Shown: piece after piece, positions 17,220-26,162 of the stretch
Position numbering within the stretch: position 1 is the first letter of the stretch
Layout of the letters: every line of letters starts with the position of its first letter
Assembly (NCBI GenBank): GCA_030428565.1
Contig: JAUIDR010000010.1
Coordinates: 1-64,000 of the forward strand
DNA from: Alphaproteobacteria bacterium
GTDB lineage: Bacteria; Pseudomonadota; Alphaproteobacteria; UBA7985; JAUIBT01
Length of the DNA stretch: 64,000 bases
Direction: 5' to 3'
Made by a program: the position numbers and the translations under genes
Notes under the pieces: model-generated
Told to the model about the DNA's origin: nothing
Databases searched by the model: none
Seen by the model: the letters and a program-made list of their open reading frames with translations, nothing else

Positions 17220-18179
17220 GTGGTGCCCGCGATAGAGCCACAACCCCCGCAGTCTCTTGCCGATGCATCCGCTGAGCCGACCACTGCCCAAGACACCTTT
17301 AAAGTGGCAATGGCTGACGGGCTGGAACGCATCAACCAAGCCTTGGCAGACTTATGCCCCGACGAAGGCCTGACCGAAGATCGTTTGCCCGGCGCCATGC
17401 GCTATGCCTTAACGGGCGGCGGCAAGCGCGTGCGCGGTCTGCTAGCGCTTGAGACCGCGAAGGCTTATGGCGTGAATGCAAACCGCGCCCTGCAAGTTGC
17501 ATGTGCAATAGAAGCCTTACACGCCTATTCTTTGGTCCACGACGACCTGCCGGCAATGGACAATTCCGACACCCGGCGCGGCCGTCCTACTTTGCACGTC
17601 CAGCACGATGAAGCCACGGCGGTTTTGGCTGGGGATGCGCTGCAAGCCTTGGCTTTTCAATTGCTCGCGGACCCAGCGACAGCGCCGCAGGGCGAAGTGC
17701 GCGCCGAATTGTGCTTGGGCCTAGCGCAAGCCAGCGGCTATCAAGGCATGTGCGGCGGGCAAATGCTGGATATGATCGCAGAGAGCGAGCCGGGATTTGA
17801 TCGCCTCACCACACGCCGCTTGCAAGCGCGTAAGACCGGCGCCTTGATTGCCTTTGCGGTCGAGTCCGGTGCTATTTTGGGGCAAGCAAGCCCTGAAGAC
17901 CGCCAGGCGCTGCGCAAATATGCCGACCGCCTGGGGCTCTGCTTTCAAATCACCGATGATTTGCTGGACGCGCGCGCCGATGCTTCGACGCTGGGCAAAC
18001 CCACCGGCCAGGACGCCGCCAAGGGCAAGGCCACCTTCATAACGCACTACGGCCTAGAGGGGGCCCAGTCCAAGGCGCAAGACCTTGCGCGCGAAGCCAA
18101 ACTCTGCCTTGCACCGCTAGCCATCGAATCTCATTTTTTGTTGCACATGGCTGACTTTGTTTTTGAGCGCGACTACTAG
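17220..18179 (+). CDS. ispA: Farnesyl diphosphate synthase (polyprenyl synthetase)
   Basis: The enzyme condenses isopentenyl diphosphate with dimethylallyl and geranyl diphosphates to give farnesyl diphosphate, the precursor of quinone tails and undecaprenyl carriers. The 319-residue protein has the first aspartate-rich motif DDLPAMD at 108-114 and the second, DDLLD, at 246-250. GGGKRVRGLL lies at about 67-76. The start is a GTG three bases after the xseB stop; GAGGAG just before the xseB stop serves as ribosome site. The first 25 residues are variable and not conserved. Confidence 0.93.
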   Translation: MVPAIEPQPPQSLADASAEPTTAQDTFKVAMADGLERINQALADLCPDEGLTEDRLPGAMRYALTGGGKRVRGLLALETAKAYGVNANRALQVACAIEALHAYSLVHDDLPAMDNSDTRRGRPTLHVQHDEATAVLAGDALQALAFQLLADPATAPQGEVRAELCLGLAQASGYQGMCGGQMLDMIAESEPGFDRLTTRRLQARKTGALIAFAVESGAILGQASPEDRQALRKYADRLGLCFQITDDLLDARADASTLGKPTGQDAAKGKATFITHYGLEGAQSKAQDLAREAKLCLAPLAIESHFLLHMADFVFERDY

Positions 18180-18329
18180 TAGACTTGTCAAAACGCGAAA
18201 TGACGGCGTGACTTTTGTCGCTAGGGCTGGCACACCCGCAGCCTGCCCTTGCCCGCGCTGACCTGTCTGCCTCGCGTTTCGTCCGTGCTGGATCCGTCCG
18301 CCTATCACCGCCACCTTTAGGAGTGCTTC

Positions 18330-20306
18330 GTGAGCCTTCCTGTCGTCAGCCCGCCCGTCACGCCCATATTGGACGGGATCAAATCGCCCGCCGATCTGCG
18401 CGAGCTGGAAGAATCGCAGCTGCCTGACCTGGCCACCGAACTGCGAGCCGAGATGTTGGACGCCGTTTCGGTGACTGGGGGCCATTTGGGCTCTAGCCTC
18501 GGCGTGGTCGAGCTGACTTTGGCGCTGCATTACGTTTTTGACACCCCGCACGACCGTTTGATTTGGGACGTTGGCCACCAAGCCTACCCCCACAAGATCC
18601 TGACGGAGCGACGCGAACGCATTCGCAGCTTGCGCAAGCAAGGCGGCTTGTCGGGTTTTGTAAAGCGCTCTGAAAGCGAATACGACCCCTTCGGCACTGC
18701 ACACAGCTCGACCTCGATTTCAGCCGCGCACGGTATGGCGGTCGCCTCGACCTTGGCCGGAATTGAGCGCAACGCTATTGCGGTTATCGGCGATGGTGCC
18801 ATGTCGGCGGGCATGGCCTACGAAGCCATGAACAATGCCGGTGCCAGCAAGAACAAAGAGCGCCTCATTGTCATCTTGAACGATAACGACATGTCGATTG
18901 CCCCACCGGTGGGCGCGGTCTCTAACCACCTATCGCGAATTGTCTCTGGCAAGTCCTACCGCTCCTTGCGCGGCCTGGGAAAATCCATCGCCTCGGTCTT
19001 GCCGCCCCGTTTGGAAGAAGCGCTGCGCAAAACTGAAGAATACGCGCGCGGCTGGTGGACCGGCGGCACCCTGTTTGAGGAGCTGGGTTTCTACTACGTC
19101 GGGCCCGTAGACGGCCACAACCTCCGCCACTTGCTGCCGATCTTGCGCAATGTGCGCGACGGCGAAGAACAAGGCCCCTATCTGATCCACCTGGTGACGC
19201 AAAAAGGAAAAGGCTACCCCTTTGCCGAAGAAGCACCCGACAAACTACATGGCGTGTCGAAGTTTGATGTCATCACGGGCCGCCAGATCAAAGCCAAGTC
19301 GAACGCGCCAGCCTATACATCGGTGTTTTCCTCTGCCCTGATCGACCAGGCAGAACAAGACGAGAAGATCGTCGCCATTACCGCGGCCATGCCCTCAGGC
19401 ACCGGATTATCCGCATTTGCCGACCGCTTCGCCGAACGCACGTTTGACGTAGGCATCGCTGAACAGCACGCTGTGACCTTTGCTGCCGGTATGGCGTGCG
19501 AGGGCTACAAGCCCTTCGTCTGCATCTATTCCACCTTCTTGCAGCGCGGTTATGACCAAATCGTCCACGACGTGGCCATTCAAAACCTGCCGGTGCGCTT
19601 TGTTCTGGATCGTGCAGGCTATGTTGGCGCCGACGGCCAGACCCATCACGGCGCCTTTGATCTCTCCTACCTGGGCTGTCTGCCAGGCATGGTCATTATG
19701 ACCCCGTCCGACGAGGCGGAACTCAAGCACATGGTGGCCACTCAGGCCGCCTATGACGCCGGTCCCTCTGCGCTACGCTACCCGCGCGGCGAAGGTGTGG
19801 GCGTTGAGCTGCCCGCCCACCCCAAAGTCCTTGCCATCGGCAAAGGGCGCATCATCAAGCAAGGCCATCAGCTAGCGCTGCTGTCGATCGGCACGCGCTT
19901 GCACCCCTGCCTAAAAGCCGCCGAGCAGCTCAATGCACAGGGTTGGAGCGTGACCGTCGCCGACGCCCGCTTCGCAAAGCCGGTCGACAAGGATTTGATC
20001 CTGCAATTGGCCAGCCAGCACAGCGCGCTCATTACGATCGAAGAAAACAGCATTGGTGGTTTTGCAGCGCAAGTAATGACGGTGCTAACCGACAATGACG
20101 CCTTTGCCTCTGGCCTGAAAATGCGCGCCCTGACCATGCCAGATGCCTTTGTCGACCACGCGAGCCAAGACGCGCAAAACGCCCAGGCGGGCATCGACGA
20201 AGCTGCTATCGTCAAGACCGCGTTGGGACTGCTGGCTCAGTGTCAGGACGAAAAGACCGCAACCGTCGCCGATCGACTGCCAGACCATGGCACAGCGGCT
20301 GGATAA
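18330..20306 (+). CDS. dxs: 1-deoxy-D-xylulose-5-phosphate synthase
   Basis: This thiamine-diphosphate enzyme joins pyruvate and glyceraldehyde 3-phosphate, the first step of the MEP isoprenoid pathway. The 658-residue protein has the N-terminal [13 protein letters not shown] with active-site His51 and the ThDP motif GDGAMSAG at 154-161. The transketolase part has [15 protein letters not shown]. The GTG start at 18330 has AGGAG about nine bases upstream. It overlaps the tlyA start by 20 bases and follows ispA, so the precursor and prenyl-chain steps are genetically linked. Confidence 0.96.
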   Translation: MSLPVVSPPVTPILDGIKSPADLRELEESQLPDLATELRAEMLDAVSVTGGHLGSSLGVVELTLALHYVFDTPHDRLIWDVGHQAYPHKILTERRERIRSLRKQGGLSGFVKRSESEYDPFGTAHSSTSISAAHGMAVASTLAGIERNAIAVIGDGAMSAGMAYEAMNNAGASKNKERLIVILNDNDMSIAPPVGAVSNHLSRIVSGKSYRSLRGLGKSIASVLPPRLEEALRKTEEYARGWWTGGTLFEELGFYYVGPVDGHNLRHLLPILRNVRDGEEQGPYLIHLVTQKGKGYPFAEEAPDKLHGVSKFDVITGRQIKAKSNAPAYTSVFSSALIDQAEQDEKIVAITAAMPSGTGLSAFADRFAERTFDVGIAEQHAVTFAAGMACEGYKPFVCIYSTFLQRGYDQIVHDVAIQNLPVRFVLDRAGYVGADGQTHHGAFDLSYLGCLPGMVIMTPSDEAELKHMVATQAAYDAGPSALRYPRGEGVGVELPAHPKVLAIGKGRIIKQGHQLALLSIGTRLHPCLKAAEQLNAQGWSVTVADARFAKPVDKDLILQLASQHSALITIEENSIGGFAAQVMTVLTDNDAFASGLKMRALTMPDAFVDHASQDAQNAQAGIDEAAIVKTALGLLAQCQDEKTATVADRLPDHGTAAG

Positions 20307-21051
20307 GGGGCTGGTCGAGCGCGGCCTCGTCGCCTCGCGCTCGCGGGCTCAGGATCTCATCAAACAAGGCCGTATCATGCTGGACGGCGTTGGCCTGACC
20401 AAAGCCACCGTCAAACTCAGCGATGACGACTGGCCGCGCCTGGTCATCGACGACCACCCTTGGGTCTCGCGCGCTGGGCTGAAGTTGGCCGGTGCGTTCG
20501 AACGGTGGCCACAGCTAGCGACCGTCATTCAAGACCGCGCGGGGCTCGACCTTGGAGCCTCGACTGGTGGCTTCACACAGGTGCTGCTTGCCAACGGCGC
20601 TGCCAAGGTCGTCTCGATTGATGTCGGTCGTGATCAGTTGCACACCAGCTTGCGCGCCGATGCCCGCGTGACCAGCCTTGAAAACCTCAATTGCCGGGCG
20701 CTAACACGCGATCAAATCCCCGACAATCTGGCTCTTATTGTCTGCGATCTGTCATTCATCTCACTGACCATGGCCCTGCCGCCAGCCTTGGCAATGGCAC
20801 CCGAGGGCTGCCACCTCCTGGCGCTGATAAAGCCCCAATTCGAAGCAGGCCGCGAGCGGTTGGGCAAGGGCGGTGTGGTGCGTGATCCGCAAGTCGTCGC
20901 GGATGTTCAACGGGAGATTTGCGGTTGGTTGAAGGCGCAAGGCTGGCCCATTCAAGCCACCGCGCCCAGCCCGATCCTGGGCCCGGACGGCAACGAAGAA
21001 ATTCTTTGTTGGGCCTGCAAGAAGACATCCGGGGACGAGCCTTCGCTATAA
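20287..21051 (+). CDS. tlyA: TlyA-type rRNA 2'-O-methyltransferase
   Basis: TlyA is an S4-domain methyltransferase that 2'-O-methylates ribosomal RNA cytidines; some homologues were earlier described as hemolysins. With the ATG at 20287 it has 254 residues, the family length. An S4 RNA-binding domain covers about residues 3-62 ([21 protein letters not shown], split here for length), then [11 protein letters not shown] (88-97) is the SAM-binding motif and [10 protein letters not shown] is the catalytic loop. The start lies inside the end of dxs, indicating translational coupling. Confidence 0.92.
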   Translation: MAQRLDKGLVERGLVASRSRAQDLIKQGRIMLDGVGLTKATVKLSDDDWPRLVIDDHPWVSRAGLKLAGAFERWPQLATVIQDRAGLDLGASTGGFTQVLLANGAAKVVSIDVGRDQLHTSLRADARVTSLENLNCRALTRDQIPDNLALIVCDLSFISLTMALPPALAMAPEGCHLLALIKPQFEAGRERLGKGGVVRDPQVVADVQREICGWLKAQGWPIQATAPSPILGPDGNEEILCWACKKTSGDEPSL

Positions 21052-21150
21052 ATTCGCCGCAACCCACAACCAGCGCTTGGCCCCGTCAAAATCCGCGAGT
21101 ACAACCTAAAGGCATGGCCCACAGAACGGCGATAACTCGGAGGATCAAAC

Positions 21151-22794
21151 ATGGCAGACAGCGCACAAACTTCTCGATTTGGTCACTATGACTATATCAT
21201 CGTTGGGGCCGGTTCCGCTGGCTGCGTGCTTGCCAATCGTTTGACCGAAGATCCGGATATCCGCGTGCTGCTGTTGGAAGCGGGCGGCAAAGACGACTAT
21301 TTCTGGATTCACATGCCGGTCGGTTATTTCAAAACCATGAATAACCCCCGCACCGACTGGTGCTTTAAGACCGTTGAAGAGCCCGGCCTGAACGGTCGCG
21401 CCATTGGCTATCCACGCGGCAAGACGCTGGGCGGCTGCTCGTCGATCAACGGCCACATCTATATGCGCGGACAAGCCCATGATTACGATACTTGGGCGCA
21501 ACTGGGTAACGTGGGCTGGAGCTGGAACGATGTCCTGCCCTATTTCCTACGCTCGGAAGACCAAGAAAACGGCGAGTCAGATCTACACGCCAAGGGCGGG
21601 CCGCTGGCCGTAACCAACATGCGTACAAGCATGAAACTGTTGGACAAAGTGGCCGAAGCCGCCCAGCAAGCGGGCATCCCCTACAAGGCGGATTTCAACG
21701 ACGGTGACAACGAAGGCGTCAACTATTTCCAGGTCACGCAAAAGAACGGGCTACGCTGGTCGGCGGCCAGGGCCTTCTTGCACCCCGTCAAGCACCGCCC
21801 CAATTTGCACCTAGTCACCAAGGCACAAGTCGAACGGCTTGTCATTGAGCAAGGCCGCGTGGCGGGTCTTGAGCTGCGCGTAGACGGCGGTGAATTGGAG
21901 ACCGTTCGCAGCAATATTGAAGTGGTCTTGAGCGCCGGTGCCATTGGTTCGCCGCACATCTTGATGCGATCGGGCATCGGCCCTGGTCAGCACCTGCAAG
22001 CCAACGGCATTACCCCCCTGCACGAGCTGCCAGGGGTCGGCCAGAACCTGCAAGACCATTTGCAAATCCGTACCATCTTTAAAATCTCTGGCCTTCCAAG
22101 CCTCAACCAGCGGGTCAACAACCCCATCACACGCTATCTTATGGGCCTGCAATGGGCGCTGACCCGACGCGGCCCTTTGACCATGGGCGCGAGCCAAATG
22201 GGCGTCTTTACGCGCTCGGACCCGTCGCGCGCGACCGCCAACCTGGAATACCATCTGCAGCCCCTATCGACTGACAAGCTGGGCGACCCTTTGCACAAGT
22301 TCCCGGCATTCACCGCCTCGTTCTGTAACTTGCGCCCAACGTCGCGCGGCAGCGTTAGCGTCGACGGTCCTAACGCCAATACCGCGCCGCTGATCGCGCC
22401 CAACTATCTGTCCACGTCCGACGATCAACGTGTGGCAATTGATGGCTTCCGACTCACCCGTCATATCGTGGGGCAGCCCGCGCTTGAGCCCTATGCGCCC
22501 GAAGAAGTCGCCCCTGGGGCAGCCGTGCAGAGCGATGAGGAGCTGATACGCGCCGCAGGTGATTTGGGCACCACAATTTTCCACCCTGTCGGCACGTGCA
22601 AAATGGGCAGCGATGCTATGGCCGTCGTTGATAATCGGCTGCGGTTACAGGGCCTGGCGGGCCTTCGCATCGTTGATGCCTCGGTGATGCCCAACATCAC
22701 TTCGGGCAACACCAACGCGCCCAGCATTATGATCGGCGAAAAAGGGGCCGATCTTATCAAAGAAGACCGGCACCTAAGCAGTCAAGCCGCCTAA
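21151..22794 (+). CDS. GMC-family FAD oxidoreductase, choline dehydrogenase-like
   Basis: The 547-residue enzyme belongs to the glucose-methanol-choline family, which oxidises alcohols with FAD. VGAGSAGCVLANRL at about 18-31 binds the ADP of FAD. PRGKTLGGCSSING is the second family signature, and a C-terminal HPVGTCKMG with GNTNAPSIM supplies the active-site His and Asn. CGGAGG lies eight bases before the ATG. Choline dehydrogenase BetA is the closest remembered relative, but no betaine-aldehyde dehydrogenase or BetI regulator is adjacent, so the substrate is left open. Confidence 0.85.
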   Translation: MADSAQTSRFGHYDYIIVGAGSAGCVLANRLTEDPDIRVLLLEAGGKDDYFWIHMPVGYFKTMNNPRTDWCFKTVEEPGLNGRAIGYPRGKTLGGCSSINGHIYMRGQAHDYDTWAQLGNVGWSWNDVLPYFLRSEDQENGESDLHAKGGPLAVTNMRTSMKLLDKVAEAAQQAGIPYKADFNDGDNEGVNYFQVTQKNGLRWSAARAFLHPVKHRPNLHLVTKAQVERLVIEQGRVAGLELRVDGGELETVRSNIEVVLSAGAIGSPHILMRSGIGPGQHLQANGITPLHELPGVGQNLQDHLQIRTIFKISGLPSLNQRVNNPITRYLMGLQWALTRRGPLTMGASQMGVFTRSDPSRATANLEYHLQPLSTDKLGDPLHKFPAFTASFCNLRPTSRGSVSVDGPNANTAPLIAPNYLSTSDDQRVAIDGFRLTRHIVGQPALEPYAPEEVAPGAAVQSDEELIRAAGDLGTTIFHPVGTCKMGSDAMAVVDNRLRLQGLAGLRIVDASVMPNITSGNTNAPSIMIGEKGADLIKEDRHLSSQAA

Positions 22795-22798
22795 CGGC

Positions 22799-24241
22799 CT
22801 AGATCAGCTTTCGCGCGCATTCGACAATCACCGCAAATGCCGTGTCTTTGTCCTGCTCTTCCATCTCGAACTGCCCCGCTTGAAAGCGAATGACGGTCCG
22901 CCCGTCTAGCTTAGTCTGGGTCAGGTAGATCCGCCCGTCATCGTTGATGGCGTTGACCAGCGCCAAGTTGAGCGCGTCGGCCGCCTCACCATCCAAGGCC
23001 TGCCCTTCCACACCCTGCTCTTTGGGCATATAGCGAAAGCTAAACAGAGACAAAATGGGGTCCGAGCTGATCTCAAAATCGGGCAGCGCGCGCAGTTTTT
23101 CGGCTAGGTCGCGCGACCAAGCGACATGGTTACGGATACGACCGCGCAAGTCTTCCAGACCGTGCGCGCGCAACAAGAACCAGAGCTTCAACGCGCGAAA
23201 ACGACGACCCAAGGGCACAGACCACTCCGAATAGTTGACAATGCCCTCCTTGCCGTGGGTCTTGAGATATTCGGGTTGAATGCCCAGCGTCTCGACCAAC
23301 AGCTGCGGTGAGCGCACGAATTGCACCGCGCAATCAAACTGCGCGCCCAGCCACTTGTGCGGATTGAAGACCATCGAGTCCACGCCTTCCACACCTCGCC
23401 ACAAAGATCGGAACTCGGGGCAGATCATGGCGCTACCCGCCCAAGCGGCATCCAAATGGGTCAACAGGCCCTCGCGCTTGGCCAAGGCAACCACCTCAGC
23501 TACCTGATCGCTGGCCCCAATCGAGGTGCCGCCGACGCAAATGATAATACCCGCAGGCACGTGCCCGGCGGCGCGATCGGCCGCGATGGCAGCTTCAAGC
23601 GCCGCAACATCCATGCTGCGCAGCGGGCCATATGTTGGTATCTTGACCAGATTATCCTGCCCCAAGCCAGCGACCCACATGGCCTTGTCAATCGACGAGT
23701 GCACTTGGTCCGAACAGTAGACTCGCAGTTGCGGACCGCCCGCCAAGCCTGCTTGGTTAGCCGTCATGCCGCTTGCCTTGCTGCGCATCATCAAAATGGC
23801 CGCCAAGGTAGCCGATGAAGCGGAGTCCTGAATGACGCCGCTAAAATCTTCACTGAGCCCCAAGGCCTCACGCAACCAGACCATCATAGCGGTCTCTAGC
23901 TCGGTCGCGGCGGGCGAGGTCTGCCACAGCATGCACTGCGCGGCGAGCGCTGCGGTCAGCTGCTCTGCCAAGACCGAAACGGGCGCGGCGTTTGCCGGAA
24001 AATAGGCAAAAAATCGCGGGTGCTGCCAGTGGGTCATGTTGGGGACGATGAGCTGCTCAAAGTCATCCAAAATAGCCTGCATGGGCTCGGGCGATTCTGG
24101 CGCATGCTCCGGGATTTGCGCCAGCACACTGCCGGGCTCTACGTGCGGGCGAACCGGGCGCTGGCGCAAGCTGGCGTGATAGCCCTTTGTCCATTCAACG
24201 GCCCGTTTGGCCCAGCTTTCAAAGGCATCCCAGCTTAGCAT
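22799..24241 (-). CDS. Group II PLP-dependent decarboxylase, aromatic-amino-acid decarboxylase-like
   Basis: The 480-residue protein is a fold-type I PLP enzyme. FNPHKWLG carries the Schiff-base lysine (Lys296), THLDAAWAG the PLP-pyridine aspartate (Asp264), and SDQVHSSIDKA the histidine (His181) that stacks on the cofactor. The N-terminal TKGYHASLRQRPVRPHVEPG and HPRFFAYFPANA match aromatic-L-amino-acid and related decarboxylases. The product would be an amine. The substrate (tyrosine, tryptophan, phenylalanine or another) cannot be read. It converges on the GMC gene with a four-base gap. Confidence 0.85.
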   Translation of the reverse strand: MLSWDAFESWAKRAVEWTKGYHASLRQRPVRPHVEPGSVLAQIPEHAPESPEPMQAILDDFEQLIVPNMTHWQHPRFFAYFPANAAPVSVLAEQLTAALAAQCMLWQTSPAATELETAMMVWLREALGLSEDFSGVIQDSASSATLAAILMMRSKASGMTANQAGLAGGPQLRVYCSDQVHSSIDKAMWVAGLGQDNLVKIPTYGPLRSMDVAALEAAIAADRAAGHVPAGIIICVGGTSIGASDQVAEVVALAKREGLLTHLDAAWAGSAMICPEFRSLWRGVEGVDSMVFNPHKWLGAQFDCAVQFVRSPQLLVETLGIQPEYLKTHGKEGIVNYSEWSVPLGRRFRALKLWFLLRAHGLEDLRGRIRNHVAWSRDLAEKLRALPDFEISSDPILSLFSFRYMPKEQGVEGQALDGEAADALNLALVNAINDDGRIYLTQTKLDGRTVIRFQAGQFEMEEQDKDTAFAVIVECARKLI

Positions 24242-24389
24242 AGTGGCTCCCCGACATCGCTTGTTTAGTTTAAGTTGACGGGAGCCTAGTCGCTAGAAAC
24301 GCGCAACTCAAGCGCGCAAGCTCTGGATTTGCGGTCCACAAGGCACTAGGTCTTTGCAAGCCTTGCCTATCCGCTCTGAAGCTAACGCC

Positions 24390-24866
24390 GTGCCCAAGTT
24401 CCACCACAGCTACACCCTCAGCAATTTGGACCAACTTTCCCGCCTGGCCAAGCGTCTTGCGAGCCAACTTCGCGTCGGCGATACCTTGCTGTTAGACGGG
24501 GATTTGGGCGCGGGGAAAACGACCTTCATCAAAGCGCTATGCCAAGCGCTCGGTAGTCCGGATGAGGTCACCAGCCCTACCTATACAATCGCCCAACTCT
24601 ATACGAGCCCGCTGGGGCCGCTGGTACATATCGATGCTTACCGCTTGAACAACCCGGGCGAGGTCTGGGATCTGGGTTATGACGAACAGATGGAAAGCGG
24701 TCTGACCTTTATCGAGTGGGGCCATCGCGTTGGCGAGGTCTTTCCAGACGCCTTGCAGCTTCGCCTGGACATTACGGGCGAGAATGAGCGCAGCTTAGAA
24801 TTTGTTGCGAACTCACGAGAATGGCACAGCCGCCTGGCGGCAATGGCAGAGATGGCCGCGCCATGA
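24390..24866 (+). CDS. tsaE: tRNA t6A synthesis ATPase TsaE
   Basis: TsaE is the P-loop ATPase that drives turnover of the TsaB-TsaD complex in tRNA threonylcarbamoyl-adenosine synthesis. The Walker A motif GDLGAGKTT is near residues 38-46 of the chosen frame. Downstream come SPTYTIAQLY, HIDAYRL and FIEWGHRV, all family landmarks. A GTG at 24390 gives 158 residues, close to the E. coli length; a TTG at 24354 would add 12 residues, and neither has a clear ribosome site. It overlaps tsaB by four bases (ATGA). Confidence 0.93.
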   Translation: MPKFHHSYTLSNLDQLSRLAKRLASQLRVGDTLLLDGDLGAGKTTFIKALCQALGSPDEVTSPTYTIAQLYTSPLGPLVHIDAYRLNNPGEVWDLGYDEQMESGLTFIEWGHRVGEVFPDALQLRLDITGENERSLEFVANSREWHSRLAAMAEMAAP

Positions 24867-25534
24867 AACTGGTCATTCAAACGTCCAGCGGCCAAGCGCT
24901 TTTGTGTTTGCTTGCGGAAAATAGCCTTGTGGCCCGCCAGCCCGACCTTGGAAAGGAAGGCCCCCGCATTCAAGAGCGTGACCTTGCGAGCCTGACCCGA
25001 GATCTGCTTGCAACGGCGGGTGTCACGATGGCTGATATCAGCGGATTGGCTGTCGATGTCGGGCCTGGTCGCTTGGCAGCAACGCGCATGGCCGTTGCCT
25101 TCGTCAATGCGCTTTCGTTCGCACGCAACCTGCCCCTGCAAGCGCTGCCCGCATTTGACTTGCTAGCACAGGAAGCGGCCCGCCGTGGCGCCACAAACGC
25201 CCTGATCCTGCGCAAGGCCTCGGGCAAGCGCTTCTATTACGCAAAGACAAGCCACGGCGACTGCGTTTCGCAAGGCATGTGCCGCAGCGACGCTCTGCCC
25301 GACCTACTAAACCGCCTAGATAGCGGAGCGGCCCTCATTAGCGACTTCGACTTGCCCGCTCAGGGATTTGAGGCCTGGACAGGCGACACCGCAACAGGCC
25401 AACATCTATGGCTCAAGCACGCTGAGCCCGAGACCTTGATACCCCTGCTGGCGACGTGGCCCGATTGGCAACCCGGCGCAACGCCCTTCCCCGTGCCCTT
25501 GACCGAGCAAGCCTTCAGCCAGAGCCTGGAATAA
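24863..25534 (+). CDS. tsaB: tRNA t6A synthesis scaffold TsaB
   Basis: TsaB is an inactive TsaD paralogue that holds TsaD and TsaE together. The 223-residue protein has the actin-like N-domain (MKLVIQTSSGQALLCL) and the motif VDVGPGRLAATRMAVAF, where classical TsaB has a GPGSFTGLR stretch; the middle of that motif is divergent here. The start ATG overlaps the tsaE stop. The C-terminal 90 residues are poorly conserved, and the identification leans partly on its position between tsaE and tsaC. Confidence 0.88.
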   Translation: MKLVIQTSSGQALLCLLAENSLVARQPDLGKEGPRIQERDLASLTRDLLATAGVTMADISGLAVDVGPGRLAATRMAVAFVNALSFARNLPLQALPAFDLLAQEAARRGATNALILRKASGKRFYYAKTSHGDCVSQGMCRSDALPDLLNRLDSGAALISDFDLPAQGFEAWTGDTATGQHLWLKHAEPETLIPLLATWPDWQPGATPFPVPLTEQAFSQSLE

Positions 25535-25559
25535 GCCGCCATTCAAGCGAGGACCAACC

Positions 25560-26162
25560 ATGACTGCCCCCGCCTTTCACGAAATAGCCGATCAGATCAA
25601 AGCGGGCGCTGTAGCGCTGGTACCCACCGATACCGTCTACGGCCTGGCGGTCTCGCCCGAGCATCCGCAGAGCATCCAGCGGCTCTATCGCCTCAAGCGA
25701 CGGGCGGTTAGCAAGAACCTGCCCATCATGGTCGCGAGCCGCGAGCAGCTTGAAGAGCTGGGCGCTGACCTGAATGCCGCAGCGCTGCGCATGCTGGACT
25801 CGCGCTATATTCCGGGGCCGGTCAGCCTGGTACTGTCCCTTCAGACCAAAAAGACGCCGAACTGGTTGCGCTATCGCGATGAGATCGCGGTTCGTATTCC
25901 CAACGATAATTTCATGTTGAAACTACTGCGTCTTACCGGCCCCTTGCTGGTGACATCGGCCAATCGCAGCGGCCAGGCAACGCCCGCATCGGCCCAACAG
26001 GCGGCCGAACAGCTCGAAGGCGCGCCCGATTTGATTGTCGATTTGGGGCAACGCAAGCTTGTGCCCTCGACGCTGGTCAATTGCCGCGTCATGCCGCCAA
26101 AAATAGAGCGGGTCGGCGCGGTGAGTACGGAGGAAATCGAAAGGCATCTCTATGGCCGCTGA
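25560..26162 (+). CDS. tsaC: L-threonylcarbamoyladenylate synthase
   Basis: This YrdC/Sua5-type enzyme makes threonylcarbamoyl-AMP from threonine, bicarbonate and ATP, the donor in t6A synthesis. Residues 17-30 read AVALVPTDTVYGLA, the signature nucleotide-binding start of the family. The core continues RLYRLKRRAVSKNLPIMV and GPVSLVL, and TSANRSGQ near residue 138 is the family SANxSG motif. The 200-residue length matches the short, YrdC-only form. It is 25 bases after tsaB and overlaps the tsaD start by 11 bases. Confidence 0.93.
   Translation: MTAPAFHEIADQIKAGAVALVPTDTVYGLAVSPEHPQSIQRLYRLKRRAVSKNLPIMVASREQLEELGADLNAAALRMLDSRYIPGPVSLVLSLQTKKTPNWLRYRDEIAVRIPNDNFMLKLLRLTGPLLVTSANRSGQATPASAQQAAEQLEGAPDLIVDLGQRKLVPSTLVNCRVMPPKIERVGAVSTEEIERHLYGR

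Noticed and set aside
18180-18329. Thiamine riboswitch ahead of dxs
   Set aside because: No conserved thiamine-element motif was found in the 150-base leader.
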